Assembly (NCBI GenBank): GCA_003971905.1
Contig: RSEE01000011.1
Location: 248,001 to 312,000, forward strand
Direction of reading: 5' to 3'
Source of the DNA: Moniliella sp. 'wahieum'
Taxonomy: Eukaryota > Basidiomycota > Moniliellomycetes > Moniliellales > Moniliellaceae
DNA: 64,000 nt
Both the position numbers and the translations under genes were made by a program. The notes beneath the pieces were generated by a model that worked only from the letters and a program-made list of their open reading frames with translations, made no database searches and was not told the origin of the DNA. Shown piece by piece: positions 54,677 through 64,000 of this stretch (positions are counted from its first letter, which is position 1; every line of letters starts with the position of its first letter).

Positions 54677-55348
54677 TGGCAGAACGGTGGTGCAGCGTGT
54701 CCCTGCCTCCTCAATCCTTCATTTTTTTCTCAGCCAGGGGTCAGCCGCCTGTCTGCGGGTCGGCCAAGCTCATTGAATCATGGTTGAGAATACGTTGAAT
54801 GGTGATCATCGCTTTATCATTAACGCCGGCTCATTCCAGGCTGTGGGGATGGGTACATGGGTGAGGCAGGATACATGGAATGGCCGATGTGAGCTGCATA
54901 AAAGCGATGGACAGCGCTTGCAACGATAGAATGGTATATCTAGGCCCAGTGTGGAGAAGAGTACCGAATGTTTTAGGCGCCAGCAGCCACGGATCCATGT
55001 GAAAATGTGCCAGCACACACTGCCCTCATGCTCGCGAGATGACTTGGTCCGTGCCCCAGCCAGTGAGCTCGACAATGCCGTGGCGCGTGACGACGCGTGA
55101 TTCATAAATGGAGGGCGCAACAAGGGGCTTCCTTCAAGCTTCAAGCTTTCTTCGGGGCTCAGCGCACCACAGGCCTAATGGCCTCCAAGTCACTAATCAG
55201 CGTTCGGCACAGCCGCCAGCGCGCCAGCCCGCAACCCCTGGCCGCGCATGCACAGGTTTCAATCTCAATTCCCGCTGCAGCACCGCTTCTTTCTCCCCAC
55301 CACCACCACCTTCCCTCCACACTAGGTGTTGTGCCGACTGTACCCGCC
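54677..55348. other. Intergenic, nothing recognised except heptads
   Basis: No conserved gene is seen. AAGCTT-c-AAGCTT is at 55136-55148, about 200 bp upstream of the BAP31-like gene. Confidence 0.5.
55136..55148. repeat. Palindrome heptad array, AAGCTT-c-AAGCTT
   Basis: Two AAGCTT hexamers separated by C are preceded by CTTC in register. Confidence 0.75.
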
Positions 55349-55944
55349 ATGTCGCTCCCTTACACGATGCGTCTCATGTCTGCCGTGCCATGTCCCCCCC
55401 TAGCTCTTGTTGGGCATACCATTCCCCATTCTCTGTCCTAACCCTACCCAGTTTGCTTTCTGCTGCTGGCCTTTGAGATGGCATTCTTCTTTGTCCTCAT
55501 TTGCCCCATCCCTTTTGCAGCCCGCAAGAACTCATCCACTTCCTTGCTTTCACCCGGTTGTGAGTCAAATTCAGTACGGCTTCAAGATATCTTTCATCTT
55601 TGTCGCCATTCTTTTCATCGATGCCGTCAGCCGCCTGTTGAAAGCCCAGGAGGAGCACCGCCTTCGCAAGGCCGGCAAGTTGACACCCGACCTTGGATTC
55701 AACGCTCAACCCGGTGGCGAGCTCATCAAGCTCTTCTACACCCAGCGCAACTTGTATATCACCGGCTTCTGCCTCTTCCTTTCCATTGTGCTTGCTCGTA
55801 CCTTCTCGATCGTACAAGAGAATGTGGCACTCGAGGGGGAGAACCGCGAATTCAAGGCCAAGCATGGACCTCTTGCTCCAAGCACCGGCACCCCGCCCCC
55901 CCTCCCCCTCCCCTTCCAAGCCCGAAGAGAAGAAGAAGTTGTAA
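55349..55944 (+). CDS. BAP31-like ER membrane protein (Yet family)
   Basis: These are polytopic ER proteins that assist export and quality control of membrane proteins. A short first exon (MSLPYT...) is joined by an intron ending near 55450 (branch CCTAACCC, acceptor CCCAG) to CFLLLAFEMAFFFVLICPIP, the first membrane segment. Then, with a frame change at ACCCGGTTG (55554-55562), come VSQIQYGFKISFIFVAILFI and DAVSRLLKAQEEHRLRKAG. TQRNLYITGFCLFLSIVLAR with TFSIVQE forms the third membrane segment. The final frame ends PSPSKPEEKKKL, a KKXX dilysine ER-retrieval signal. The intron donor is uncertain because no canonical GTAAGT is present. The protein is about 160-165 residues, short like fungal Yet proteins, with a reduced coiled-coil tail. 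Confidence 0.8.
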
Positions 55945-56399
55945 GCCCCTCTCCCCTCCCCCTGTTGTGTGCAGCAACAGCGCCCTTCCTTGTTTTGCTA
56001 GGACAGTGCATCTGTTTCCCGCCTGCCAAGGATCTTTACTTGTAGAGCATCATAATTTTTGGTATTGCGCCAATTGTGGCATGAACCTACATTCAACCCT
56101 GGGTATTCATGCACCGGAGACACCCATGTGTAGGTAGGACAGGGTCTACACCGTCGACCAACCTTGTGTGTATGCGGACGAACAGCCCTGTGGGAGCCCC
56201 GATCTGAGAGTGGGCTGCATCATTCTCATCGTCTCCATCTTTTCATATCCAGCCATTTCCACAAACAATAAGGCGTACTCATTGCCAGGCTTGCCGCTTC
56301 CGACTTTCCCTCTCTCCGTCTTCGAGCCGGGACATGGATGTCACCGCGTGCCTCCTGTGTCCTGCTTCACACTCATATACGTATCCTCGGTTGGGGCGA
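55945..56399. other. Intergenic, nothing recognised
   Basis: This is the spacer after the BAP31-like gene. Plus-strand frames here have no conserved segments. Confidence 0.4.
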
Positions 56400-57993
56400 T
56401 GCGGCATCGCTATAGAGACAGCAATCAATTCCCGCCGCTTTTTCAATCGCCGAACCCGTTATGGACGTTATCCATTGAAAACGTCGATGGCGCTCTCTTT
56501 TACCCCGCTGATGAGGGGGGTCAGTTTAGCAGAAGGTACAATCCCGGGAGCGGCATCGCATCCCGAGGTATTCCACCCCAATGGTGCCGAACTGTCTCGC
56601 CTGATTCATCGCTACATCTTCTCTGTGGCGAAACGGGCTACCCACTGTGACGGGGATATTAAGTTGTTGCACCACCCCAGGCTCGGCTAGTGGTCCTCGC
56701 CTCTGAGAAGCACATGATGGATTTTTGACATCGGTAGGCTCAGGCACATCGGTTCCTATGGCTTCTACCCTCGAGCTCCGATCCTGAAACTTCGTGCTTC
56801 CCTCTCGTACGGAGAAGGCTAACGCCTTCCTTCCTCGGCGTCCCGCTTGTCTGTCTCCTCCCAAGGCCAGCTACGGCGAGCTTCTACTAGTGGGTGCAGG
56901 CATGCATACGCGTGCCGACTGGTGCCACATCGGTTCCGTAGGTGGTTCTCCCAAGCAGCATACCCTCGCATGGTGGAGGTGGACCCAATGACCGCCTTCA
57001 TGCTTGTGATGCGGAAACTTCTCAAACTGGCAGGGAGCAGTGGCTCCGGTGCATAACCATTCCTTCTGCGCCTTCTTCCGCCCGAAGTTGACACCACTGA
57101 CAATGGCCTCGGAACTCATCATGGTGGCCTCCCATTACCTGGAATTGCAGGGCCTCGGACAATCACATTGCCCCGGCCCGCACAACCCCCAAGGCAACGA
57201 CCCAGCTGGGGAAATGGTGAAGTATAGATTAAGCCCCCTTCCTACTAATCGAGTGGTGCTCCCCGTCGGCTACGCTCGTCTTGCGCTACCGCCACGTATG
57301 GACCGCTGTACTGGATGCTGTCCTCCACGTTCACAATGTATCCTTCTTCCTTGCCGACGGAAACTAAGTACGCGCGCCTACCTTCTTTGATCGTTTCGTG
57401 CGCCACCCGTCTGACGCTCTGCTCAACAAAGTCATCCGCATATAAGAGAACCCCGGCCCCAGGCATTGCCACTGACCCGTCCGAATCCCTGACTGTCTAT
57501 CTCTATCGTGCGCTATTGAATACATGACAGAGCCGTCGCGATTAGCTCACTTCGACTCCTCCGTCCAAGGAGTGTAGTAACATGTAATTTCCCACCGGGA
57601 TATGAGCCCACTGGCAGCGCCTCCTTTGTCATGCGGCAAATCCAATCGGTACTTCTCTGCTCGTTGGACCGCCTCCTTGTAGATTGAACGGCACCCTGGT
57701 ACATCTCCATCAATAACCCTTCCATCGATAACGCTTGCTCGATGCTTGGGGCAACATCGTAGACGAGGTCGCCCACACATGAAAGCTGGCTGCGCCCTTT
57801 ACCCGAGTACCTTGATCCTCCGGCTCAAGAGGAATACTAGCTTTCCGGGAGGAGGTACTGCTTCTGCCAAGCTCAATATTTGCTACAAGTGGTCGCCACC
57901 CGCGCGGTGGGCGCACTCGTCTTCGTCAGCCTCTTGTACTCTCGTTCGCCCTTCCGCCCTCTCTTTTCCCACTCACCACCCACCTCTCGCATG
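56400..57993 (-). CDS. Uncertain minus-strand gene, unknown product
   Basis: Several minus-strand stretches have protein-like composition and follow each other: MREVGGEWEKRGRKGEREYK (57993), ELGRSSTSSRKASIPLEPED, GDLVYDVAPSIEQALSMEGL, YKEAVQRAEKYRLDLPHDKG, SRWEITCYYTPWTEES, SVRRVAHETIKEGRRAYLVS and KEEGYIVNVEDSIQYSGPYV. Below 57200 the trail is weaker (ITSMKAVIGSTSTMRGYAAW, VQQLNIPVTVGSPFRHREDV). Splice sites and limits cannot be fixed by eye, and frame changes are needed. I do not recognise a family. The part 57250-57800 is the most convincing. Confidence 0.35.
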
Positions 57994-58944
57994 GCTCCTT
58001 TGATGAGACCTGGAGTCCTGATGGTCCTCGAGGGTGATGCAATCGCACTGGTGGTGGTGGTGGTCTAAGCCAACCAGCAACGCCTAGTACAGAGGAACAT
58101 CAAGCAACGAGTCGCCACCAGGGGCTAAAAGCTGCGGAACAAGGAAAAACAGGAGAGAAAAACAACGGAATTCCCAGGCCTGAGGAGGAACTGAAGAGAC
58201 ATTGGCCAAAGCACGAGCCACCCGATGGCTCAACGCTCAACCAACCTCAACATCGTTCGCTCATACGATCGTCCGACGTCTGCTTTGCTCCGTACGTCTT
58301 TGTGATGAACAACGTTGATGCATTGCTGCGATGCCCCGAAAGCTAATCAATCGCTAATCAACTAATCGCCGGGCTGAACATACTGAGCAAGACGATTGCA
58401 ACATTGAACACCGGTGTCGAACGCGCGGGCGCCCCGGTGCCCAGGCCGGCTCAAGCGCTCAGGCGTTCGGGGCCTGGCCGCCACAGGCACAGGGTCACTA
58501 TAGGCCGCAGGCCCACACTCAGTACTCACTGGATGAGGCCGATGAGGCGCATGCAGATTGCAGAGCATCAGCGGTGCCCTCAGCAGGACCAGCAGCCGGG
58601 CAGTCTCCTTCCGCCCTGAAGGCTAAGCGCTGACGCGCTGACAGCGCTGATGCGCTGAGCCGACGCGTGACGGCAGAAGTACGAAGAACAGCGCATCACT
58701 GGCGCCATGCCCACCTCGAGCTGTCGCACTGGCTGCGGTTGCTGCAGGGTTCCGTCGGCGGTGCACGCCGGGGCGGAGTGGGGCGGGGCGCATGCAGGGT
58801 GGGACACTGGCGCCACGCGGGCTGCAGCTGCTCCACCCCCTTGCATGCAGGCCCCGTTGCTCAGTCCAACTGCCACGCCTTCGGCTGGCCACGAGCACCA
58901 CCACTCTTCCTCCCTCCACATCCGAGTTGGTGCCGTCGACGAGC
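57994..58944. other. Intergenic, GC-rich leader of the next gene
   Basis: No gene is recognised. From about 58620, GCGCTGA-type words (58621-58665) recur with 7-8 bp spacing. Confidence 0.45.
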
Positions 58945-61322
58945 ATGAGTGCTGCTGCCAGCTCCCGCACTCTGGGTGACCGCCGCACGCCCTCGTCGCC
59001 CGCGTCGGCGTCGGCGTCTGCGTCCGCATCTGCGTCTGCGTCTGTGCCTCCGGCAGCGGTGCCGGCGACGCCAAACCGCTGGTCGGCTGTCGCGGCCGCT
59101 GCCGCTGCGGCTTCCTCCCCCCGCGGTGCCAGCCATGCGCCGCGCCAGGTGCATCCGCTCCCGCGCCCCCCTATCGCCTCGGCCTTCTCGCCCCCTCGTC
59201 CACGGCGCCCACCTGCCTTCACGTCCGCCACCTTCTCGCCTACGCCCACACCGGCGGCCACAGCGCCGGCCTGCCCTCCACCTCTCCGCACGCCCCTCCG
59301 GCTTTGATGGACAAGGGCGACGCCAATTTGCGGGTCTCTCATACTGAGGGTATCAACCTCAGCCCACAGAAAGACTGGTCGGCTTGCGGCGACTGGGCCG
59401 AAGAAGACGATGAATTGGCCGGACGCGCTGCTGTCTCAGGATGGGACCATTTGGCTAAGAAGGATGCCAAGGAGGTTCAAAAGATGGCCGCTCCAACTGC
59501 ACCTGTTGAGCGTCTGGCACAGAAATTTGACCAGCCTGCCACACCGGACAAGAATCTCGTCACGGAGACTGCTCAACCTTCTCCCGACAATTCTCATAGC
59601 AACGAACAAGAGGGGGCGGAAGTGACCCAGATTGGCAAGCAAGAGGAAAAGCACCTCGCCGATCCGCAGGACGCGGCCAAGCCACCTGTATCTCCTCCCG
59701 CAACTCCGCCTCTTATTCCCGCTTCCACTTCCAACCTCGACCAGGGGACTACGAGTTCTGATGCAGCCCCACCCTCACCCGCGCGACCCTAACGCGTGCG
59801 CCATCGGAAAAGGCCCAAAAGCTCCTGACGGTCACACAAGCGAGCCGAGCCCGGGCGCACGCTGACATGGGAGAAGCTCCTAGTCCCGCAGCCCCCAAAG
59901 CTAAAGCGACACCGACCGGCCAACGCCAAACTAACGTGGGCGCTGCGCCTTTAGCTAACTATCAGATGACGTTCGACAAGTTTGTTGTCCGCGAACAAAC
60001 ATGGATCAATCATGTTGGTCGCGAAAAGCATCGCATCGACAAGGACAAGAACATTGCCGCTCTTCGCGAGTTTGCCGCCAAGTTCCACCTCAAGACACCC
60101 GTTCCCGATGACATATCGATTTGGTCATCCAAGAAAGATATCCATGCTGCCGAGACGCAAGGAGACAGAGGTCTGTCAATCCCAATGGCACCTCTCCATC
60201 CCAATACAAGCAAAGGGGATCCGAGTGCGACGACCACATTACCGCATCTGACGCCTTCTGCGCCTCCCCCAGCGCCGTCTGTGGGCCAACCGAACGTTGG
60301 CAAGCACGAGGGCGGGTCGGACGTGTTGAAGATGTCTTCGAGTGCTACTCCATCCGACCCTTTGGCCAGAGTCCAGGAACGGCCTGGGGCAGGAGGGGCC
60401 GCCTCTTCGATCAACCAACTGTCAGCCAAAGCGTCCCAATTACGGCTTGGCGCTTCCGATGCCACCGAGCAGGGGAAAGGAAAGACGCGCAATGTCAATC
60501 CGTTCTTTGGCCACAAGGTTCCCAACATCAAGGACTCGGCTGACGTTGCGATGCACTTCACGTGCTTGCGTCAGCGTGACCGCCCGAGCCCCGCATCCGT
60601 TTCGCACTTGTGGCCCTACCACGGCCGCTCCTTCCGCACTTTCTTTGCTCCTCCTAGCAGTCCTCTGGGCCAGGCGTCAAGTCTCTCATCTAATGCTGGG
60701 GGGGGTTTCCCCTCTGGAGCGCAGCCCCTTGCACCGGGCAAGCAAGCCTCATGTTATGTTCGCCAACGGATCGGTTTCGCCACATCTGGTGCAAGGCATG
60801 AAGAAGTCGTCACCTTCGGAAACTCCCGGGCTTTAGGGGGAACGCCGCACAACCCGGGATTGACACCCGTCCCGATGCAGATGCAGTATGTGATGGGGCC
60901 AAATATGTTTCCTGGCGGTGTGATACCCAACCCGTCGCCTGTACCTGGAGCAGGGCAACCAATGATGCCTGCTCAGGGACCATTGATGTACGTTGCTCCG
61001 GGTGGTTTCGCATGGCAGCCAGCCGGCCAAGTGCAGCAAATGTACGCGTTCCCCCCCGGGTCCGCCAATGGGGCCTGGTGCAATGGGCCTGCCCTCTGGC
61101 TTTGTTCCTGGGATGCCTCCTCCCGGCTATCCAGGCCCCTTCGCCTCCCCGTATGGATTCCCGGTCGTTCCGGGACCACTACCAGGGATGCCAGTACAAG
61201 GTGTCGTTCCCCATGGCCAAGCTCCTCATCACCCGCACGGCCACAAACACTACCACAAGCCCCCACGTCGAGGGCGCCATCATCGCCCTTCCTCGCCTAT
61301 CCCGCAGCGACACAAAGATTGA
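58945..61322 (+). CDS. Possible ataxin-2/Pbp1 homologue
   Basis: A long low-complexity protein is read across several frames from ATG 58945 (MSAAASSRTLGDRRTPSSPA, then Ala-Ser and Ala repeats). The block NYQMTFDKFVVREQTWINHV, REKHRIDKDKNIAALREFAA and KFHLKTPVPDDISIW resembles the conserved FVxxE...K...FxxxFKLxxPVPxD segment found downstream of LsmAD in fungal ataxin-2 proteins. RNVNPFFGHKVPN follows. The C-terminus is Pro/Met/Gly-rich (PSGFVPGMPPPGYPGPFASP) and ends in a His/Arg tail, also usual for the family. I could not see an Lsm or LsmAD domain at the N-terminus. Acidic DWAEEDDELAG and a Pro/Ser linker lie instead between residues 120 and 280. Ataxin-2 acts in poly(A)-binding protein regulation and stress granules. 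The assignment is tentative. Confidence 0.45.
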
Positions 61323-61888
61323 GGGTGTGAGGCAAGAAGTGGCTTTCTTCTCCGTACCCCCTCCTCATGATACCGTATTTTGAATGTCGGGGGTACCCCC
61401 CCTTCCCCTCTATGGTTTGTGGGTACCGTCGTTCACGTGGGACACGTCTTCCTGCATTGCATTTTTTGGTATGACGATACTTTTCTGATTCAATATAGAT
61501 ACTTACGTTGTAGCCCCTCTCCCCTCCCACAAAACGCATGCCCGACAAAAAGCGACTCGTACCCGTCAAAAAATAACTAGCTGACGGGAACATGAACGTC
61601 TTCGGAAAGGACGGGGGAGCTGTACTGTGACTACCCCCGTGGGGGGTCATATCATATAGATAGCGGGATGATCGATGAAAAGACGGATGACGCGGGTCGA
61701 AGGCAAGCTAGACCACACACTTCACAAGCTTCACATTCACACACCTCACATATTTAAGGGCAAACTCTTCAGCGACAAGCATTTTTGCTCCCGAACAGAC
61801 TGAGGCCGGGGGCTCAGTACTCCGTCTCCGTGACCCCCACAGGAGATCCTAACCCCCCACTAGAACCCCGCGGCCTTGGCCCTCTTTA

Positions 61889-62311
61889 TCACTGTTGGTA
61901 AGGGGTAGACGGAACTTTGCCTTGATGTGAACGGTTATGCCGCGTATTCGTCGTATCCATGTCAGATGTGGCCAGTAACTGAAGCCGCATAGCTTCCTCT
62001 TCTCTCTTGAACCTTTTTACTGAGGCAGGTCCGTACGTGTTATGGAAGCGGTCCCTAATGCCTCTTCTCGGCATTGGTGTTTTTTGCCCTAGGACACACA
62101 CTACTTCAATAGTGCAAAACACGCATGTAGCGCGTTGGGACCTGACTTGTTGTATTAAGAGCCTCGTAGCATAACAAGTCCGGGCGCTGGGTGCAGCTGG
62201 CACCTGTGCTTTTTTCCACGACTGCACAGTGCGTTTGCCAACGTGCGTGTCCAATAAAGAGGAGAGAACAACTGGAGGATCGGTTCTTTTACTGCAGCAT
62301 ATCATCATCAT
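61889..62311 (-). CDS. Weak candidate: unknown small protein
   Basis: A 140-codon minus-strand frame contains RRGIRDRFHNTYGPASVKRF and KREEEAMRLQLLATSDMDTT, a charged, helix-like stretch of natural composition. No family is recognised, no intron signals or promoter are evident, and it may be spurious. Confidence 0.2.
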   Translation of the reverse strand: MMMICCSKRTDPPVVLSSLLDTHVGKRTVQSWKKAQVPAAPSARTCYATRLLIQQVRSQRATCVFCTIEVVCVLGQKTPMPRRGIRDRFHNTYGPASVKRFKREEEAMRLQLLATSDMDTTNTRHNRSHQGKVPSTPYQQ

Positions 62312-63567
62312 GGGGGAAGCACCCTCCTCTCAGTGTGCATATATAAACGTACGACTTTTAACCAAAAGTAGAAACAATAATACTAGGTTGGGCTTGCCTA
62401 TACTATGCGCATCACACACCTTCTCACATACTCGCCCTTCATTACAAACTAGTTCCCCATCATGTTTTTGACACCCTCTTTTGGCTCTGTTGCGGAGACG
62501 AAAGAGAGTATGTAGTAAACATCTATAGAATCCATCTCTTATGCGGTATATACAGTGAGAGCCCCAAGTTGTGACCACACTGTACTGATGGAAGACGTAT
62601 AGGTGCATTCACATGACAATGCATCTTTTCCATCATGTGTCCTATATCTCTTCGTCCCGGAGGTGGACCTTGCCCCCCTTTTGGCAGAGTCTGTCACAGG
62701 CCTAGCTAGCGATGCTGGCGATGATGGATGGAGATGGCATTCGAGAGCTAAGGAGAGCTAGAGCTATGGGCCTTATTGATAGGCTCCTGGCCTGGAGGCC
62801 AATGGAAACCCGTGGAAGGTCCGGAACTCACTGCCCCGGTGCACTGTGTGCATCGGGCCACGTGTCACTGAAGGCCGATGGGCTCTAGACCACTGGTGGT
62901 CAACAGAGTCGGAGCTGCACTAAGGCAAAAGACCTTCGGCTTCACATCCTGTGGCGGGTCATCGGGGATATAAAACACAGACGTAACGGCGGTGAGGGAG
63001 AAGCGGTCCTTATACTTTTACGGTGTTTTTGTGCCCCAAATCGCAGCTGCATGTGATTCCCTTGGAAAAAGGAATCGGACTCACAGAAACAAGGGTAATC
63101 CTCTCGAAGACCGCGGCAGAACAAAAAAGGCGTCCATACGCAACTGTGGCCTCCCCACGCAACTGATCTCCACGCAGCTGCTCTCTCTGAGGGAATAACC
63201 TTCTGATCGCTCGCGGCTCGCTCGCCTAGCTGCTCCCCTAAAAAGTGATACCTGTGTTGCCGCGACAGAGACACTTCATTTTTGCGCATCCGTGTGAAGG
63301 AGAAAAAGACAAGTGTGCGAGACGGAGATTCAGCGTCTGGAGCGGCCCCACATACAGGAAAAAGTGAGAGGGACTCTCGTCGACATGGATACTGCTAAAT
63401 TCGCCGTGTCGAAAAGAGACTGTGATATGCTCCTCTCCACCTACGGACCTTCTCTCCCAATATGGCTATTACTGTATAGCAAGCGGCAACCAGGAACTAT
63501 CCTTCCGCCGCCGTGTCATTCTCATGATTGAGTATCGTTTTTATCTGCCTCCCCTATATCTCCATCA

Positions 63568-63588
63568 TGACCGGTGACCGATGACCGT
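63568..63588. repeat. TGACCG heptad array
   Basis: Three consecutive heptads TGACCGG, TGACCGA, TGACCGT are followed by TGTCACC. A looser version (TGACC spaced 6-9 bp) is at 25836-25872. Confidence 0.7.
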
Positions 63589-64000
63589 TGTCACCACGGC
63601 GGAGTTACATATATCAGGGTTGGGCACGTCAACACTGCCTCAACGGCTGAGCGCTGAGCCTCAGCGGGGAGAGTTTTTATATGGTTTCCACTCTCTATTC
63701 CCTCTGTGTATATGTTGATCCATGATCGGATACTTGGTACCCGGTACGACTGTGTGGGAGTCGACAACCCTCTGTACAGTAGTAACAATAACGTGAGACA
63801 CGTATAGCTCTCTCTCCGCTCGATGATGTTATTACGCGCGTGATATGATGAAGTGGTCGCGCATGCGTCAGATTCATCCGTAGTAATTAATAATTGAAGA
63901 CGTTGCTACCGTTGATCTCTATCAATTGTGATGCCAGTGATTAGTGATTTGGCAGTTATCCAAGAGTAGATAAGATTGTGTGCACATCATAGGTGCATGA

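Larger units (their letters stand above)
61323..64000. other. Intergenic, AT-richer, no convincing gene
   Basis: Frames are short, apart from a weak minus-strand frame (61889-62311). TGACCG heptads (63568-63588) are the only clear structure. Confidence 0.5.

Noticed and set aside
56334-56690. 118-codon plus-strand frame (MDVTACLLCPASHSYTYPRL)
   Set aside because: No conserved segment or promoter is seen. The opposite strand has more protein-like composition continuing from the upstream blocks.

Overview
The window looks like nuclear DNA of a filamentous or dimorphic basidiomycete fungus. It carries short spliceosomal introns (35 to about 150 nt, GT...AG with CTAAC/CTGAC-type branch sites), the fungus-specific enzyme inositol phosphorylceramide synthase, a WOPR transcription factor, an RTA1-type membrane protein and a fungal secretory lipase. 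Introns are few for an agaricomycete, so an Ustilaginomycotina-like lineage is possible, but I cannot name the genus.

Layout. 1-4.7 kb: the 5' end of an unknown gene, a possible small secreted protein and three decayed copies of one unknown gene. 4.7-8.0 kb: a nitroreductase-like gene and an unknown gene. 8.2-9.6 kb: AUR1 (minus). 11.2-13.0 kb: a WOPR regulator (minus). 15.4-22.3 kb: a dense block holding ribosomal protein eL33, a DUF1746 protein, an unknown acidic protein, SSU72, ribosomal protein eL6 and MRT4, the last two head to head. 22.5-24.9 kb: a Vps1-type dynamin. 26.8-30.5 kb: a long Ser/Pro-rich disordered protein. 31.8-38.7 kb: the cohesin loader Scc2. 41.7-48.2 kb: an RTA1-like protein, an oxysterol-binding protein, Mediator subunit 7 and glycerol-3-phosphate dehydrogenase. 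51.2 kb: an intron-containing tRNA-Phe. 51.6-55.9 kb: a secretory lipase, the acetolactate synthase regulatory subunit and a BAP31-like ER protein. 56.4-58.0 kb: an uncertain minus-strand gene. 58.9-61.3 kb: a possible ataxin-2/Pbp1 homologue. 61.3-64 kb: no convincing gene.

The genes are ordinary chromosomal housekeeping genes: ribosome production (eL33, eL6, MRT4), transcription (SSU72, MED7, WOPR), sphingolipid, sterol and glycerol metabolism (AUR1, OSBP, GPD1), membrane traffic (Vps1, BAP31) and chromosome cohesion (Scc2). They form no operon-like system. Most are interrupted by one-base frameshifts, usually a C or G run one base too short. That is the signature of uncorrected sequencing errors, so the CDS spans below are gene extents and should not be read as broken genes.

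The strongest unexplained signal lies between the genes. At least 15 short arrays have the form self-complementary hexamer, one base, same hexamer (for example ACTAGT-c-ACTAGT, AAGCTT-g-AAGCTT, ATCGAT-c-ATCGAT), always with a 7-bp period although the hexamer changes from site to site. A related heptad family built on TGAC or GTNAC also occurs, and one perfect 30-bp palindrome sits among them.
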